DNA of 64,000 nt from Acheta domesticus (GCA_031308135.1 JAHLJT010009436.1:215363420-215427419), one strand, 5' to 3'. Shown: positions 13,137 through 24,482, numbered from the stretch's first letter. Translations and numbers: made by a program. The notes: generated by a model from the letters alone, not told the origin.

Positions 13137-13170
13137 GTACTCACGTACTTCATGTACTCACGTACTTCAT
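13137..13170 (+). repeat. 17-bp tandem duplication
   Basis: GTACTCACGTACTTCAT occurs twice in direct succession with no mismatch. Confidence 0.85.
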
Positions 13171-13865
13171 GCACAAAATATCCCCGCTAGTTCACCAGAC
13201 AAAAATGTAATTCGTAGTAATTTACATAATTCGGTGTTACTGTGAAAGAGAGTGGCGAACAACCGAGAAACGTTTTTGTAGATGAGTTGACCCTTACAAG
13301 CGAGACACCATTTGTTTTCGCACATAACTCTTACTTCTCTTGCACAGTTCTCAGTATTTAACAGCGACGTGGCTTAGCGTCAGACCGCGCTTTAAAATAT
13401 GAGTAATTTCGAGCTTGACAGATTAATACCACGTGGTGAAAGCAATATGGTGCAATTTCAGGAATTCCGGCAAAAGGGGGTATAGAAATAAGCTCATAAA
13501 GATGTCTGAGAGAGCGTGATTTGAAGTCCAATAATGACATGACAGTTACAAAAACCAGCGAAGGCGACGATGCGTAGGGTGATGTTGGCCAATAACGTTC
13601 GCCAGAATGATAGATGGAAATATTAACGATTGATTTCCAAAATGTATTTCATGGAACGTCACAGGCAAATGACTTTCCATGAAAATCTCTGTATAGGGGG
13701 CGTACTTGTATTACGGACAATATCTTGTATTCCATTCTGATGAATACTTCCGTCTAAGAACATGAATGGAAATTACAATAGACAGTGATATAGTGTGAAT
13801 CGTAAATCGAGTATTAGTTTTCATTTCAAGACATTTATATCCAAGTATGTGAGCAAGTACACTCA

Positions 13866-13955
13866 ATAATATAATAATAATAAGTTAATATAATTATTAA
13901 TAATAATAATAATAATAAGAAGAAGAAGAAGAAGAAGAAGAAGAAAAAGAAGAGT
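13866..13955 (+). repeat. Compound (TAA)n-(GAA)n microsatellite
   Basis: An imperfect ATAATA/TAA tract passes directly into AAG/GAA triplets, then GAA interrupted by A runs. The surrounding 12990-14240 is otherwise AT-rich DNA without a recognisable gene. Confidence 0.9.
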
Positions 13956-14245
13956 TTGGAAATTGAGATCAGCCGAATGTGGGCGTAAAAGCACAAGTCG
14001 TACCGATAGTTATCGGAGCTCTGGGATTTGTTCCGCAAAATTTGTGTAAGAACTTGGCTAAACTTCCAGGTCATTCAAAAGACTGGGAAGTGCAAGAAAT
14101 TGCTTTATTTAGCACAGCTCACATTTTGCGCAAAGTATTGTAGAGGCACCGACAGTCCCTAGATCTACTCCTTAGGAAGCTGGTTGCAACCTGGAGTAGA
14201 TTTTATACTCGGCCGACTCATAACATCTGTAGTTGTGATATGGAG

Positions 14246-14273
14246 CAATAATAATAATAATAATAATAATAAA
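14246..14273 (+). repeat. (AAT)n microsatellite
   Basis: About nine uninterrupted AAT triplets in non-coding DNA. Confidence 0.92.
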
Positions 14274-14567
14274 ATTTGGTGCAAAAGATGGGAAAACAGC
14301 TGTCTGTACCAGCGGGTGGCAAAACAGCGGTTACCAGAGATTAATCTTTGCTATTCCTTCAGGGTCAGAAAGGAGATTTTGTAGATTGCAACGAATATTC
14401 GTTTTAGAAACTGCACAGCAAAAAATATTGGAAAGAGAAATTTTAAGGGGAATCCTAAAGTGCAAAACGTACACAGATTGCACTTCTGACATAATATGAC
14501 GCACATAGTCGACGATATAATATGTCACAAATAGTTTTTAACTGTTTTCACCGTTCAAAAAATTTAT

Positions 14568-14637
14568 TTAATAAAATCTGGTTATCTACATTTTAGATTT
14601 GGATTGTGCATTTTAGTAGATAACCAGATGTTATTAA
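14568..14637. other. Near-perfect inverted repeat or hairpin
   Basis: ATCTGGTTATCTAC at 14576-14589 is the exact reverse complement of 14616-14629. After one mismatch the pairing continues outward for about seven more base pairs (TTTAATA against TATTAAT-like sequence). The loop is 26 nt and the whole hairpin about 70 nt. It could be a small structured RNA, a cruciform or the remnant of a palindromic element. Nothing in sequence decides between these. Confidence 0.7.
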
Positions 14638-15114
14638 TACATCTTTTGATTTTGATTACATTTTTTTGATTCGCCACCGCACGCAGAATATCTTAATTGC
14701 TTCTTGAATCGCAGGCTAACAGGAGATCCGAGTCAGGCACAAACAAAAAATTCTGTAGTATTTGGTGACGTTTGTTTTCCTGTTGTCTAGACATTTGCCG
14801 ATATCTTACTGAGTTACCATTTCCAGCAAGGATCTTCCAAATCTCTTTTGCCTACCTCTGGATGAGGAATGCAGTATTTAAGGTTTCCGACCGTTGGTTT
14901 TCTCCGCCTATACAGAGCGTGACATTTTCATGGACACTCAGCCAGGAGTGACGCTTAACGTCTCCACGTCATGACGCGTTCTGTCTCTCTGTGTACACAG
15001 GGGAGGCAGTCGAGAGCCGTTTGACATTTTATTATCTCTCCGCGTTCCGCGCCGCTTAATTCCTCCTCACGTCCTTCCGAAGGAACCGCCTGAGATCACG
15101 CGCACCTGTGCAGC

Positions 15115-15640
15115 GACGGCGGGGGCGGCGGGAGAGGAGGAGGACGAGGAGAGAAGAACACGAGGAGGGGAAGATGAGGGTGAGAAAGAGAAGGTGGTGG
15201 AGGAGGAAGAGGAGGAGAAGGAGGAAGAGGAGGAAGACGAGGAGGAATGAGGATGAGAAAGAGGGGAAGATGAAGGACGACGCGGTAGAGAAGAGGAAGA
15301 GGATGAGGAGGATGAAGAGGAGGAGGATGAAGAGGATGAGGATGAAGCGGATGAGGACAAGGATGAGGATGAGAATGAAGAGGAGGAGAGGAAAATGACG
15401 ATGTAGGAGGAAGAGAAGTCCTAGGTCGACGTTGATGACGAGAATGTCGCGGGCGAGGATAGCAATGATCATGTGGTCGAGGACGCGAATGAAGATGAGG
15501 ATGATAAGGAGAGCGAAGAGGAGGACGAGGATGATAAAGATATTGATGAGGACATCATCGAGGAGGAGGGCCAAAAAAAAGAGGAAATGGAGGAAGAAGA
15601 GGAGAAGAAGGCCGATGAGAATGAAAGCACACTGCGCGAG
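15115..15640 (+). repeat. About 500-bp polypurine tract of GAG/GAA/GAT triplets
   Basis: The plus strand is almost entirely A and G with periodic T, made of degenerate GAG, GAA, AGG and GAT triplets. One plus frame reads as a run of Asp and Glu at about 15473-15620. The opposite strand reads as poly-Ser and Leu. All are consequences of the triplet bias. Triplex (H-DNA) potential is high. GC-rich DNA (15640-15960) follows. Confidence 0.85.
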
Positions 15641-15976
15641 ACTACATGCGTGCGAGAACTTGCGAAGCCCGCGTGCTCACGGCCGGCGCGCTGCAGAGTA
15701 GCGCCGATCCGACGGTCTGCCCACGGGGCGTGTGGGGGATGGGCAGCGGGAGGAGGAGGGGAGGCTCACGCACGCCTCGGCGCCACCTGGCGGTGAGTGA
15801 CAGGCCCCCGACAGCGGCCGACAGCGCCTGACAGGCTGGCCAACATCAACATCGCGTGCGCCGCGTACAACACGGTCCGGGAGGCACCGCGGAAGCAGCG
15901 GAGGCGGCGAAGGGAGGAGCCTTGGGCGGCACGAGGGAAAACGGCCGGGCAGAGGGGGCATAAACACTGTAGGGTT

Positions 15977-16001
15977 TCTTTCTTTCTTTCTTTCTTTCTT
16001 C
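15977..16001 (+). repeat. (TTTC)n microsatellite
   Basis: About six TTTC/CTTT tetramers in a row at the edge of a CpG-rich patch. Confidence 0.9.
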
Positions 16002-16417
16002 AATGTCTTGGCAGAAATTAAAAGAAGAGAAGAAACCACGCTTGCGTCCCATCCCTACGGTTTATCAACAAATGCCCAATGTTAGTGTCAAACGTACGAG
16101 CAATGTTTACCTATGTAATGTAACCTATATAATTACTTTTCAAGAAAACTCTGTTCAATGGACTATTACCCAAATGGACTATTCAATGGGCTATTACCCA
16201 AATTTGTTACTTTTCTAGAGTAGAGCGGGGACTACAGGGACAACAGTGACGCGGAGTGCCGGTAACACTCTGGAGGTGATTGGGATGGGGGAGGCGGTGG
16301 CGGTGATTGTGATGAAGAGGAAGACAACTGTGAAGGAAAAAAAAACAAAACAATAGCGGCGACGAAGTGGCGAAAGACCTTGGCTGCTCACTCGGGAACT
16401 CTGCAGAGACTGAAGGC

Positions 16418-16650
16418 GGCTCCACACATTCGCTATTCGGCGAACAGCGAGCAACCGCTCGCCGAATCCCGCGTACTGTGGATGGGTCACTTGCTATTTG
16501 CCGTGTGACGACCATTCGGCGCTCGCCCTACGCACCGCGTGTCGGTCTTTTGGACACATCAAAGGGAGCGAACATTCTCCGAACACATCAGTTGGTCGGG
16601 GTCGGGCGAGCAGTAGCTCGCTGGTCGGCGAATGCCGAATGTGTGGGGCC
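16418..16650. mobile_element. Foldback MITE with about 47-bp terminal inverted repeats
   Basis: The left end starts GGCTCCACACATTCGC and runs to about 16465. The right end (about 16602-16650), reverse-complemented, starts GGCCCCACACATTCGG. By eye about 40 of 47 positions match. The 233-bp unit has no coding capacity. The interior repeats TTCGGCGA/TCGCCGAA-type words. I could not settle a target-site duplication, so the superfamily is open. Confidence 0.72.
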
Positions 16651-16739
16651 ACGTTGAGAGAGCGACGTCTCGCACGCGGCTGCCACCAAGTCCACGTCGA
16701 TAATACGCGCTCGCTGTTTGGTGGCAATCCCTAATAAAC

Positions 16740-17575
16740 CGCGGTACGAGGCAATTAGCACACCTCTTTCGGAATTGATCCCTTCCCTTTTTTCAGTTTT
16801 TCCTAATTTGATTCCAATCCCCGATTCCGGCCACTTAAATTTTGCAAATTTTAGGTTGTAGTCAGATAAATGATTCAGTAACAGACAATCGACATTCTTG
16901 CCCTAAAGTCTGAGACCAAAAAAGTTCATGTTACATTTTAGTAATCCCAAACTTAGTTAAATGTTTTCAGCTTATATTCTAATATAAAATAAGGTAAATA
17001 AATAAATAATACCCAATCTCATCCTCACCACTAGAAGGCATACATGCAGGCGCTCCACGTCCTGCAAGCTCGATGTCAGAGTGAAGCTTTCAATCTATGT
17101 TTTCAAATTTTGTGCTTGAAAGGGTCACAACAGTTGCCTGCAACTTTGCTTTACTCGTCTATCGCAAGTTCAAATTCTCTTCAGCGTGAAACTTATACCA
17201 TTAAATAATATTACCAACTCAATGTTCCAAAAAGACAAGACGCTTCCCTTATCAAAATGAGATGAAAGACAAATTAAACTAAAGCAAATCAAAGACCAAT
17301 TCTTAAATAATTTATTTAAAATATACTTAGACTCTTCTATTTAATATGACTGTCCTGCAAGATCAAATTGTATTAAACGTGTTTGCATTGATTTGTGTAA
17401 ATAAAATATTGAAAAACATCAATTCTTTGCAAGGTGTAAGTAAAAGCTGCACAATTCTCATTTCACGAACTTTCGTAAATTGTGATAACGATGATGACGT
17501 CCTGATGGCTCTGAACCGAGCAGTAATATCAATCGAACGCACTTCATCTCTCCCAGCAATTCAAGGAACGCAGCT
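16740..17575. other. AT-rich non-coding stretch
   Basis: No recognisable gene, RNA or mobile element was seen. Confidence 0.4.
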
Positions 17576-17579
17576 TCGT

Positions 17580-18060
17580 CCCCCCCCTCTCACCCTGGCC
17601 GCGTAACGATGAAAAGTGCCCGTCGGAATACTTCTGTTTTACGACTGCGGCAGCCGTTGCTCGTCTCCTTTTATAACCGGACGGGTGGAGGGGTAGAGAG
17701 GCGGGGGTGAGAGCGACGGGTCGCGGGAGCCGACCCGGGACAGGGCGGCGAGACGGCGGGGGCGGCGGCGGGGGCGGCGGCGGGGGCGGCGGCGGGGGCG
17801 GCGGCGGGGGCGGCGGCGGGGGCGGCGGCGGGGGCGGCGGCGGCGGCGGGGACCCGCCGCGTCGCGTCGGCTGATTGATAACTGCGGGCGCGCGTAAACG
17901 TCGCCGGGGGATTTATGCGCGTATGCACTCGCGCGCACCGGGCCTCGCAGCCTGCGGTTGACGTGGCGTCCACGCGGCGGCGCGCGCGACCGCCCAGCGC
18001 GCGACGGGCGCGGACACGGTGGCCCAGACGACGCTTTTTTTCTTGGGAGAGGGCAGGTTA
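17580..18060. other. CpG-dense patch containing a 12-bp array
   Basis: GC-rich and CG-rich DNA enclosing the array at 17755-17860, ending abruptly in AT-rich DNA at about 18060. No exon is supported. Confidence 0.5.
17755..17860 (+). repeat. 12-bp array (GGCGGCGGGGGC)n
   Basis: About eight consecutive 12-bp units with very little variation. Each unit carries a run of five Gs, so intramolecular G-quadruplexes are likely. The unit is a multiple of three, so the opposite strand encodes repeating Pro/Arg or Pro/Ala peptides. Confidence 0.92.
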
Positions 18061-19845
18061 TGACTGAGACCGGAAAACATGTAGCGTTAAACATCAAAAT
18101 ATGTACATAAATATGTAATGAAAACAGTAAGAATATGTAATAAATTCGTAAAATACGATATAATATGTAATAATAAAATTCACTAATTATAAAACACATT
18201 TACATAATACGAAATTACATTGTTCATAAATTTCCTAAACAAATTTTAAAAATACCACAAACGTCTTAAAAATCATTTGGAGAGCACGAGTTGATGTACA
18301 ATTTGTACGAGTACTATAAAAATTTCCCATCAGCAGTAAAAGCTTCATCTATTGCTATCCACAACCGCAGTTTTGCAGCCAGATTTAACGCAGCAGAAGA
18401 AGAAGATCGTACATACTGGCAATATTTAGGAGCAGTAAACAATCACTACAGCGTGAAACACTCTCATTGTAGTCTTACGCGTCGGCTATAGCTAATGTTT
18501 CTTCGAAATTAACGTTAAAGTTCACGAACTGCGGCGCTGGGAATGCGAGGAACCTAGCTGATTCCCCGAAATTTACTCTTGACCAATGTGCTTTGAAACA
18601 CAGTCAAGTATTTTGTTTAGCATAGAACTTGGTTGGTTTTGTTTTTGAGATTTGAAAAAGGCACTTGTCCATTTAACGTTCTTGTCTTTCGTTTATACCG
18701 GGGAGAGTGTGAACATGGCAATTAGTAAAGGAAATAATAGATTTATAGTTCTTTCTTTGTAATCGGATTTGATAGACATTTCGCATGCCTCCGCTACAGG
18801 CATATTAAAAAAATAATTTAAAAAAATGCGAAATAGGTAATACACGCTATATAGCATTTTCTGAATATTCACATAAACATTCTTTGTGCTTCACCTGCTC
18901 GTATTGTTATATCAGCCTCATTGATTACTTCCAAAAGTGCTTCTTAGGGGGGAATTCTCCTCCTAACAGAATCTGGTTGTTCAGAATCTCTCTGGTGTAC
19001 TGACTTCGTAAGACAGTACACCATAGAGATTACGAACTGCACACCTTGGACATCTGAATGCCTACTACTCAGGAGACTACTGCAGCAATCAACATGAATG
19101 ACAAAACAGAAATTTACGGCACTAACATTAAAAAGGGCTATATGTTTTGCGAGGAGAGTAGATTGCAACTTGTGGCTGCTGTCCGCAGGCACCTAAGCAT
19201 ATACTGCCCACCCTCCATAACGCTGCAAGCTCGCTACTCCGCTTGCGTTATACGAGAGAATAAATCAACACAGTCAATATACATCCCACCTTTATGTGGA
19301 GATACAACTGAAACTGATCTGCAGCCTATGTTGTTTCTGACAAGATCTTAACAGTGACTGTTATTGCTTGTGCTTTCATCAACCATTTTCTGAAAAGTGT
19401 AATATCTGCGTAAACATAAAATTCGGTCTCCGGAAAAAAATTCTTTGTGATTTCCATTACTAATTACCATTACTAAATTTTTTCATTATTAAATTTTGCA
19501 TTGACATATATCACCATTCACATTCATTTGCGACTTGCTTGCATACCAAAATACAAAACAACCTTCCCATGGTTTTCAATTTTCAACATTCTAATCTTAT
19601 ATTCTACAGAATTTAAATGAACATGACCACGGTATTATTTTCGAAATACATTTGTCATCATTCATGAATGTTCAGTTGTGCTATGGATAGCCAATATTTA
19701 CTACAATTACTATGAAAAAAAAAAAAAGACAATTTCACGCGCTGCCTACGAAACACAAATCGAAACAGTGACATATCCTTTACATCACCCTACCTGCTTC
19801 TACAGCTCTATTTTAATTATCGGAACCGTCCCCACAATTATCACC
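18061..19845. other. AT-rich non-coding stretch
   Basis: Low-GC DNA, including a TGTAATAA-rich part at 18100-18200. No convincing coding exon, RNA gene or element was seen. Confidence 0.4.
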
Positions 19846-19849
19846 GCCG

Positions 19850-20150
19850 CCGCTGCCACCACCACCCCGCCCACTTCCATCACCCCACCGTCACCTCACC
19901 CCAGTGCTCACTGTCGTCCTCGCCTCTCCGCGCGCGCGCTCTACCTGTTGCCCGAGCCGGCGCGCGAGCTCACCGGCGCGAAATTACGTTCCGGCTGAAC
20001 ACTCGTCGCGTCGCCATGGCAACGGATCTTCATAATGTTCCTGATTTGCTGACATTTGCCGCGCTCCCAGCGCTGCAATCGCGCCGCGCAGGAATGCGCG
20101 CGCCCTGGGCTCAGCTCCCTCGCCTCAGACACCGTCAGGCGTCACCTTGC
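19850..20150. other. CpG-dense patch
   Basis: An ACC/CCG-triplet-rich start (19840-19900), then CG-rich DNA to about 20150. No exon is supported. Confidence 0.45.
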
Positions 20151-21400
20151 CTCGGCCAGCACATGAAATGAATGCGACGATAATAACGTGTTCTTTTTCT
20201 AAAAGAATTAGTTTACGCAGGGTGGTTTGTTCGAAAACACGACTTCAATTTTTATCATCTCTGAGAATAAATGTTACAAAGGGTCCCCACGGATAAGATG
20301 GTAAAACGTTCCCCTCAACCAATTACATATGAGTGGTTACACTATAATTCTAACATACAAATAATATTTTTGAAAGGTTTCTTAGCCCCCGCCCCACCAC
20401 CCACACCTCTATACAGTCAAAATCGTGTTTTTTTTTATTTCAATTTTTTTCGACAACTTAACACTATTTTTTCAGACTGAAAAAAATATGATAAATAAGA
20501 ACACAATTTGGACTATCAGAAAAACATTTTTCGATACTTTCTCAGGCCCAAATTCAAACACAAAAAAATATTTTCGAAAAAAAATAAAGAAATATTTTTA
20601 TTGTGTCTTAGAAGCCTGGAACAGGCTCGAAAAAAATGTCGAAGGTTCCTCTTAAGACACAAATTGTTGTGCATTTTTTTAAAAGATTTTTTCGATTGCT
20701 GAGCTGCGGTTAAAAAAATAAAAATCATTTTCCCACCTTTAAAAAACCTGGACTTTCAATATACTTTGAAAATGACTGCAACGGTTCTGTGCATTTATTT
20801 TAGTGTACATTATATAATCACTTTTTGCAAACATGAGGAAAACATCGTAAGGAACATGTGACACATTTGTCCCTGGATGGAAAGCAACTCATCATACATG
20901 GTAGACTTAACCCACATCAAACTTAATCTATCCTACGCTGGTCGCTGGCTTCTATATCTGTTTGAATTTATTTAGGTTGAGAATGTCTAACGTGCGCGCG
21001 GCAGATAGTATTATTCAACCGTTGCAGTTTCAATGTGTTTCTTAATTACGTTTTTATTTCGTTCGCAGCGTCATCAAACGTCAGCCCCAAAGCTTTCTGA
21101 AGAGATGATGTAGTCTAGTTAACGATGTTTCGGTAATAAGAAAAGTTAAGAAGGAAAAAACTATTAGATGTCCTTGAAAATATTTTGATACCAGAGAGAG
21201 CGACTATGTCTAAAGAGAAGAGTACGCCTCTCCAATTCAGTTTGCATTGTGCCATTTTCGAGAAAAAGGGCTGGAGTGGTGAACAAGAGTGGTGAGAGAC
21301 AATTTGAACACTATTTGAGATTGTTGGAGAAAACAATGCTTAGTCGGTTGTCTAAATTTCTGCGTACAAAGAAAACTTATAACCTCGTTTCGTATTGTCA
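20151..21400. other. AT-rich non-coding stretch with a small inverted repeat
   Basis: Poly-A/T-rich around 20420-20720. TTGTGTCTTA at about 20602 pairs with TAAGACACAA at about 20653, enclosing a loop of about 40 nt. Otherwise nothing was recognised. Confidence 0.4.
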
Positions 21401-21404
21401 CTCA

Positions 21405-21485
21405 TCTCGTTTTGCCTCGCCTCGCCTCGCATCGCATCGACTCGTCCCGTCTCGTCATTCCTCGCCTCTCGTCTCGAATTGCTTC
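21405..21485 (+). repeat. Degenerate CTCGC-type pentamer tract
   Basis: Successive CCTCG, CATCG, ACTCG, TCTCG and similar pentamers form a pyrimidine-rich imperfect array. Confidence 0.75.
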
Positions 21486-21616
21486 TCCACTCGCTCGCAG
21501 GAAGGCAGCACTGTAGACCGCTTCTATAAGGATTACTGGAACCGGGAGTCAGAAAACGAGGTGTAGTTTTGCCGTCGCGATGCTTCAAACTGCTGCGGGT
21601 ATTCATGAACTTTCTT

Positions 21617-21663
21617 AAAAAACACTTCGGGAAACGCTTGGCTAAAAACACTTCGGGAAACGC
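21617..21663 (+). repeat. Short tandem duplication, period about 26 bp
   Basis: AAAAACACTTCGGGAAACGC occurs twice, separated by TTGGCT. Confidence 0.8.
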
Positions 21664-22012
21664 GAACATTGAAATGTCTGCCAACCGGCAATTGTTTCAG
21701 AGAAACTAAAAAGCAGAAACAAACGAAATCAAATCCAGGTTTCGAATTTACAACCGAAAGGTACTTCAGAATTTGTGATAACATTCTCCTAGAACACTCC
21801 AAATGTAGGAATTCCTTAGTTCCAAAATTGCCTAGCCATTTCGTCTTGTTCAATGCTTGAGAGGACCATTGCTTTCGCGCGTTTTCATAGTACTGGCACT
21901 TCCTGGGAAACAGAGACGACTTTACGAAATTACTCAATATTTCTCAAACACCAGATTCAGTTGACTGATTGAATGTTTTCGGGCAAGTCAAATGCTGTGG
22001 TCATTAGACCCG

Positions 22013-22557
22013 ACCAGCAAGGGTGGCTCAGGGAATCAATCGATGTCACTGCAGTCCTTTGTCCGGGAGGTCCTAGGGTTCGAGTCCTGTTGCTTGCAGA
22101 ATTTTCGACACTAGCTAGTGTCGAACCTATCTAGGACAGCTAGGTCGAGTTCAACCGCTGTCTGGAGGAGAATTCTAGGGGCCGGCTGCTCTGATCGGTA
22201 ATTTTATGTGGTTTCTCCGATCAACACCAGAGGACTCCAGGAGCAATACTCTAACATATGGGCCACGGACCGCGCGCGATCTTTCCTTCCTCTTCCTATC
22301 TTCACCCCTTACTTCCACACTAGCATGCACTACATTACCACATTTGTCGGGAGAGCAGTCGGGAGCTTAGTCTGTCCCGGCTGGAGAGGGGACACGCTAG
22401 TAGGAGACACGCTGGTTGAGAAAATCCCCGCAAACCTACTAGATCGGCACCGGAGCGCTGCGAGAAGATAACTGTCACCTCTAGCAATAAAGCATATACC
22501 ACAATTTAGGAACTAATGAGCTTGGCAGTCACCGCACCCGGAATATAATCAATCAAG
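22013..22557 (+). mobile_element. tRNA-derived SINE, family 1, near full length
   Basis: The 5' head has an A-box TGGCTCAGGGA at 22024-22034 and a B-box GGTTCGAGTCC at 22077-22087. The body contains the segment GTCTGGAG-AGAATTCTAG-GG-CGGCTGCTCTGATCGGTA (22160-22200), almost identical to the minus-strand copy at 57512-58040. The 3' end reads AATATAATCAATCAAG. The tail is a diverged form of the tail shared by that copy and the LINE at 33637-39413. It abuts a partial copy in opposite orientation. The head would act as an internal RNA polymerase III promoter. Confidence 0.82.
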
Positions 22558-22800
22558 TTATTCGGCCCATACGTGTAGTGAAAGTGTTTTAATAGCGAGA
22601 TGGGGCGGTGTTTCTCCCCGCTGGATGGTGAGATCCGGCGCCGAACTACAAGCCGGTTTGCGAGGATTTCCCCATCCAGGTATTGCCCGCCAACGGAACT
22701 TCTCCCCAGTCGAGACAAGCTCTAGGCTTCCGATTGGTCTCCCGGCATGCATGGTAATGTGGTGCATGTACGGGTAGGTGTGTGTAAGTAATGGGGTGAG
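22558..22800 (-). mobile_element. 5'-truncated SINE, family 1, inverted against the previous copy
   Basis: The plus-strand words GGTGAGATCCGGCGCCGA, CCAGTCGAGACAAGCTCT and TTGGTCTCCCGGCATG align with 57620-57755 in the same orientation and with the reverse complement of 22320-22475. The tRNA head is absent. The terminal 40 bp or so, including the simple-repeat tail, is missing at the junction with the plus-strand copy, so the two copies lie tail to tail. Confidence 0.75.
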
Positions 22801-23275
22801 AATACGACACGATATTATTCAATAGTATACTGAAAAAAATACACAAGTAAGGAGATTCCTAGAATTCGTAAACAACTGAAATATCTATACACTGAACTAT
22901 AATTCCCATACCATAGTGACTGCTCGACACCAGTACCATAGGCATAATCATTTGCAGTGATGATTTTTCAGCATTGAATAGAAATGTCTACACATACATG
23001 CAGATGGTTTCAGTCGAAAATTTCATTTCGAGTAGTACTTACAGAGAACGGTAAAGAGGCAATCAAATTTTGGGATACATTTGACGAAATATAATGACAA
23101 GAGGGGAAGAGCAGAAGGGAAAACCAACGCGCAGCTCTAACCCTTCATGTCGTAAACAGTGCGGCATGGACGAGGGCGTCACGCCCAGTTGCTCAGTTCC
23201 TCCCTCAGCCCCACAACTGCACCCCTCGTCTCCGGTTTCAAAGGCCACTTGTAGCGGCATCGCCATCTCTGCCTC
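22801..23275. other. Non-coding stretch
   Basis: AT-rich to about 23090, then mixed. A GTAAGTACT donor-like word occurs on the minus strand at about 23040 without a supported acceptor. No element was recognised. Confidence 0.35.
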
Positions 23276-23279
23276 ACCC

Positions 23280-23690
23280 CTCGACTCGTCCTGCAGCCTT
23301 AGTTCCATTTCCATCCTCAACTCCTCCAATACCAATAGCCATCATCTCCAAACCACTAGTCACCAGAACTATTACCACGCTCACGACAACTGTCAACATC
23401 CCCCGCCGTACATGAGTATCACAATGGACATCGCCACATTTTCATGGAAAGACGTCCCCGCTCACCACCGTCAACAAATCGCATTACTTCCATTACCACA
23501 ACAAACACTAGCACCTACAACCCATTACCACGATCGGAACTAATAGCAATACTATCACCACCGATACCACAAGCACCACATTCATTAACACCAATCTCAG
23601 AACCATCATAATGATTGTACGTTTTGGAACAGTACCACCGTTATCATTACAACCGACAGTACTAGTCGGTGCCCCATCGTCATGCAATCC
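23280..23690 (+). repeat. Cryptically simple CAN/ACC triplet tract
   Basis: Long degenerate runs of CAC, ACC, ATC and AAC triplets without perfect tandem copies. One plus frame (23094-23543) stays open as a Ser/His/Pro/Thr-rich peptide, best explained by the triplet bias. Confidence 0.6.
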
Positions 23691-24403
23691 CTAATCAGTC
23701 ATCTCCCTTATATCGCGAACGTCTGCAACTCCTTCTCCATCTCCAGCACCATCACTCCATCAGTCGCCGCCACCTCCGCATACATATGCATGCCCCTCGC
23801 CCCTGCTGTGCCCCGAGTGGTCTGCGGACCGCGTCCTCCCCGCGAGGCGCTTCCCTCCAAATATATATCGGGTGTAATTGGTGTAATAGAGAAGCTACCC
23901 TCCGCGCAGTCGTTAATCATTGAAATGATCACCGGCAGATGTTCCAAAGGCCGTTTCCACGAGCGCCCCGCAAGACGGGCGAACATGCGTGCATTTAACT
24001 TGGGCGGAGTTGTGGGAAATTTCTAACTTGATTCGTGACAGGAGGGTGAGTATACGACTTTCATCTACAGTCGTATTTATAAATGTCAACTTTTGCTCTA
24101 GGCAAGGTTTGTATAGAAACATGGATGATCAAAGAGAGAATTTTCCCCCACAACACCATTATAGCAAAGCACTTCAGAAATACATGCGCGTCGAATGATG
24201 CAATTCTCACTTTGACCTAAACAGTACCTTTGCTGTACACCGAGAAATCTAACTGTAATATAATCGATAGTAGTATATATTCATTACATCCATACAGCTT
24301 TCCTAACTAGGTTCCGGCAGCACCCGTATTATTTTTAAACGGAACAATTCAAGTTGGTAGAAAACAAGACAGACGACTACCTATATAATCTACTCACACT
24401 CAC
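23691..24403. other. Non-coding stretch before the distal microexon
   Basis: Mildly GC-rich to about 24010, then AT-rich. No recognised gene or element. On the minus strand this lies immediately downstream of the donor of the 24404-24452 exon. Confidence 0.35.
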
Positions 24404-24452
24404 CAAGCAGCACGCTGCCTTTCGTCGAAATCCCAATCAACTCTCCACTCAC
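24404..24452 (-). CDS. Candidate recursive-splice microexon, 49 nt, partial gene
   Basis: On the minus strand the exon follows TTTTCTTTGTTACAG, with a branch-site word CTAAT (in TACTAAT) exactly 20 nt before the exon. It starts GTGAGTGG, so joining an upstream exon here recreates a 5' splice site at CAG|GTGAGT. It ends TTG|GTGAGTGTG, a second good donor 49 nt later. This is the layout of a recursive-splice exon, known from long introns of flies (Ubx is the classic case) and vertebrates. In the frame that stays open through the partner at 56591-56640 it encodes VSGELIGISTKGSVLL, then one leftover base. I do not recognise the peptide. It may be spliced in, removed by recursion, or trigger decay. 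Splice signals are seen directly; usage is inference. Confidence 0.5.
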
Positions 24453-24455
24453 CTG

Positions 24456-24482
24456 TAACAAAGAAAATACGAATTAGTATAC
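24456..24482 (-). promoter_or_regulatory. Branch site and polypyrimidine tract of the distal microexon
   Basis: Minus-strand TATACTAATTCG followed by TATTTTCTTTGTTACAG. The CTAAT-to-AG spacing is identical to that at 56641-56668. Confidence 0.5.

Noticed and set aside
15473..15796. Acidic plus-strand frame ending at a GTGAGT donor-like site near 15792
   Set aside because: The Asp/Glu run is explained by the polypurine tract. No acceptor or conserved part was found.
23094..23543. 149-codon Ser/His/Pro-rich plus frame
   Set aside because: It lies in a CAN/ACC cryptic triplet tract and has no recognisable domain.
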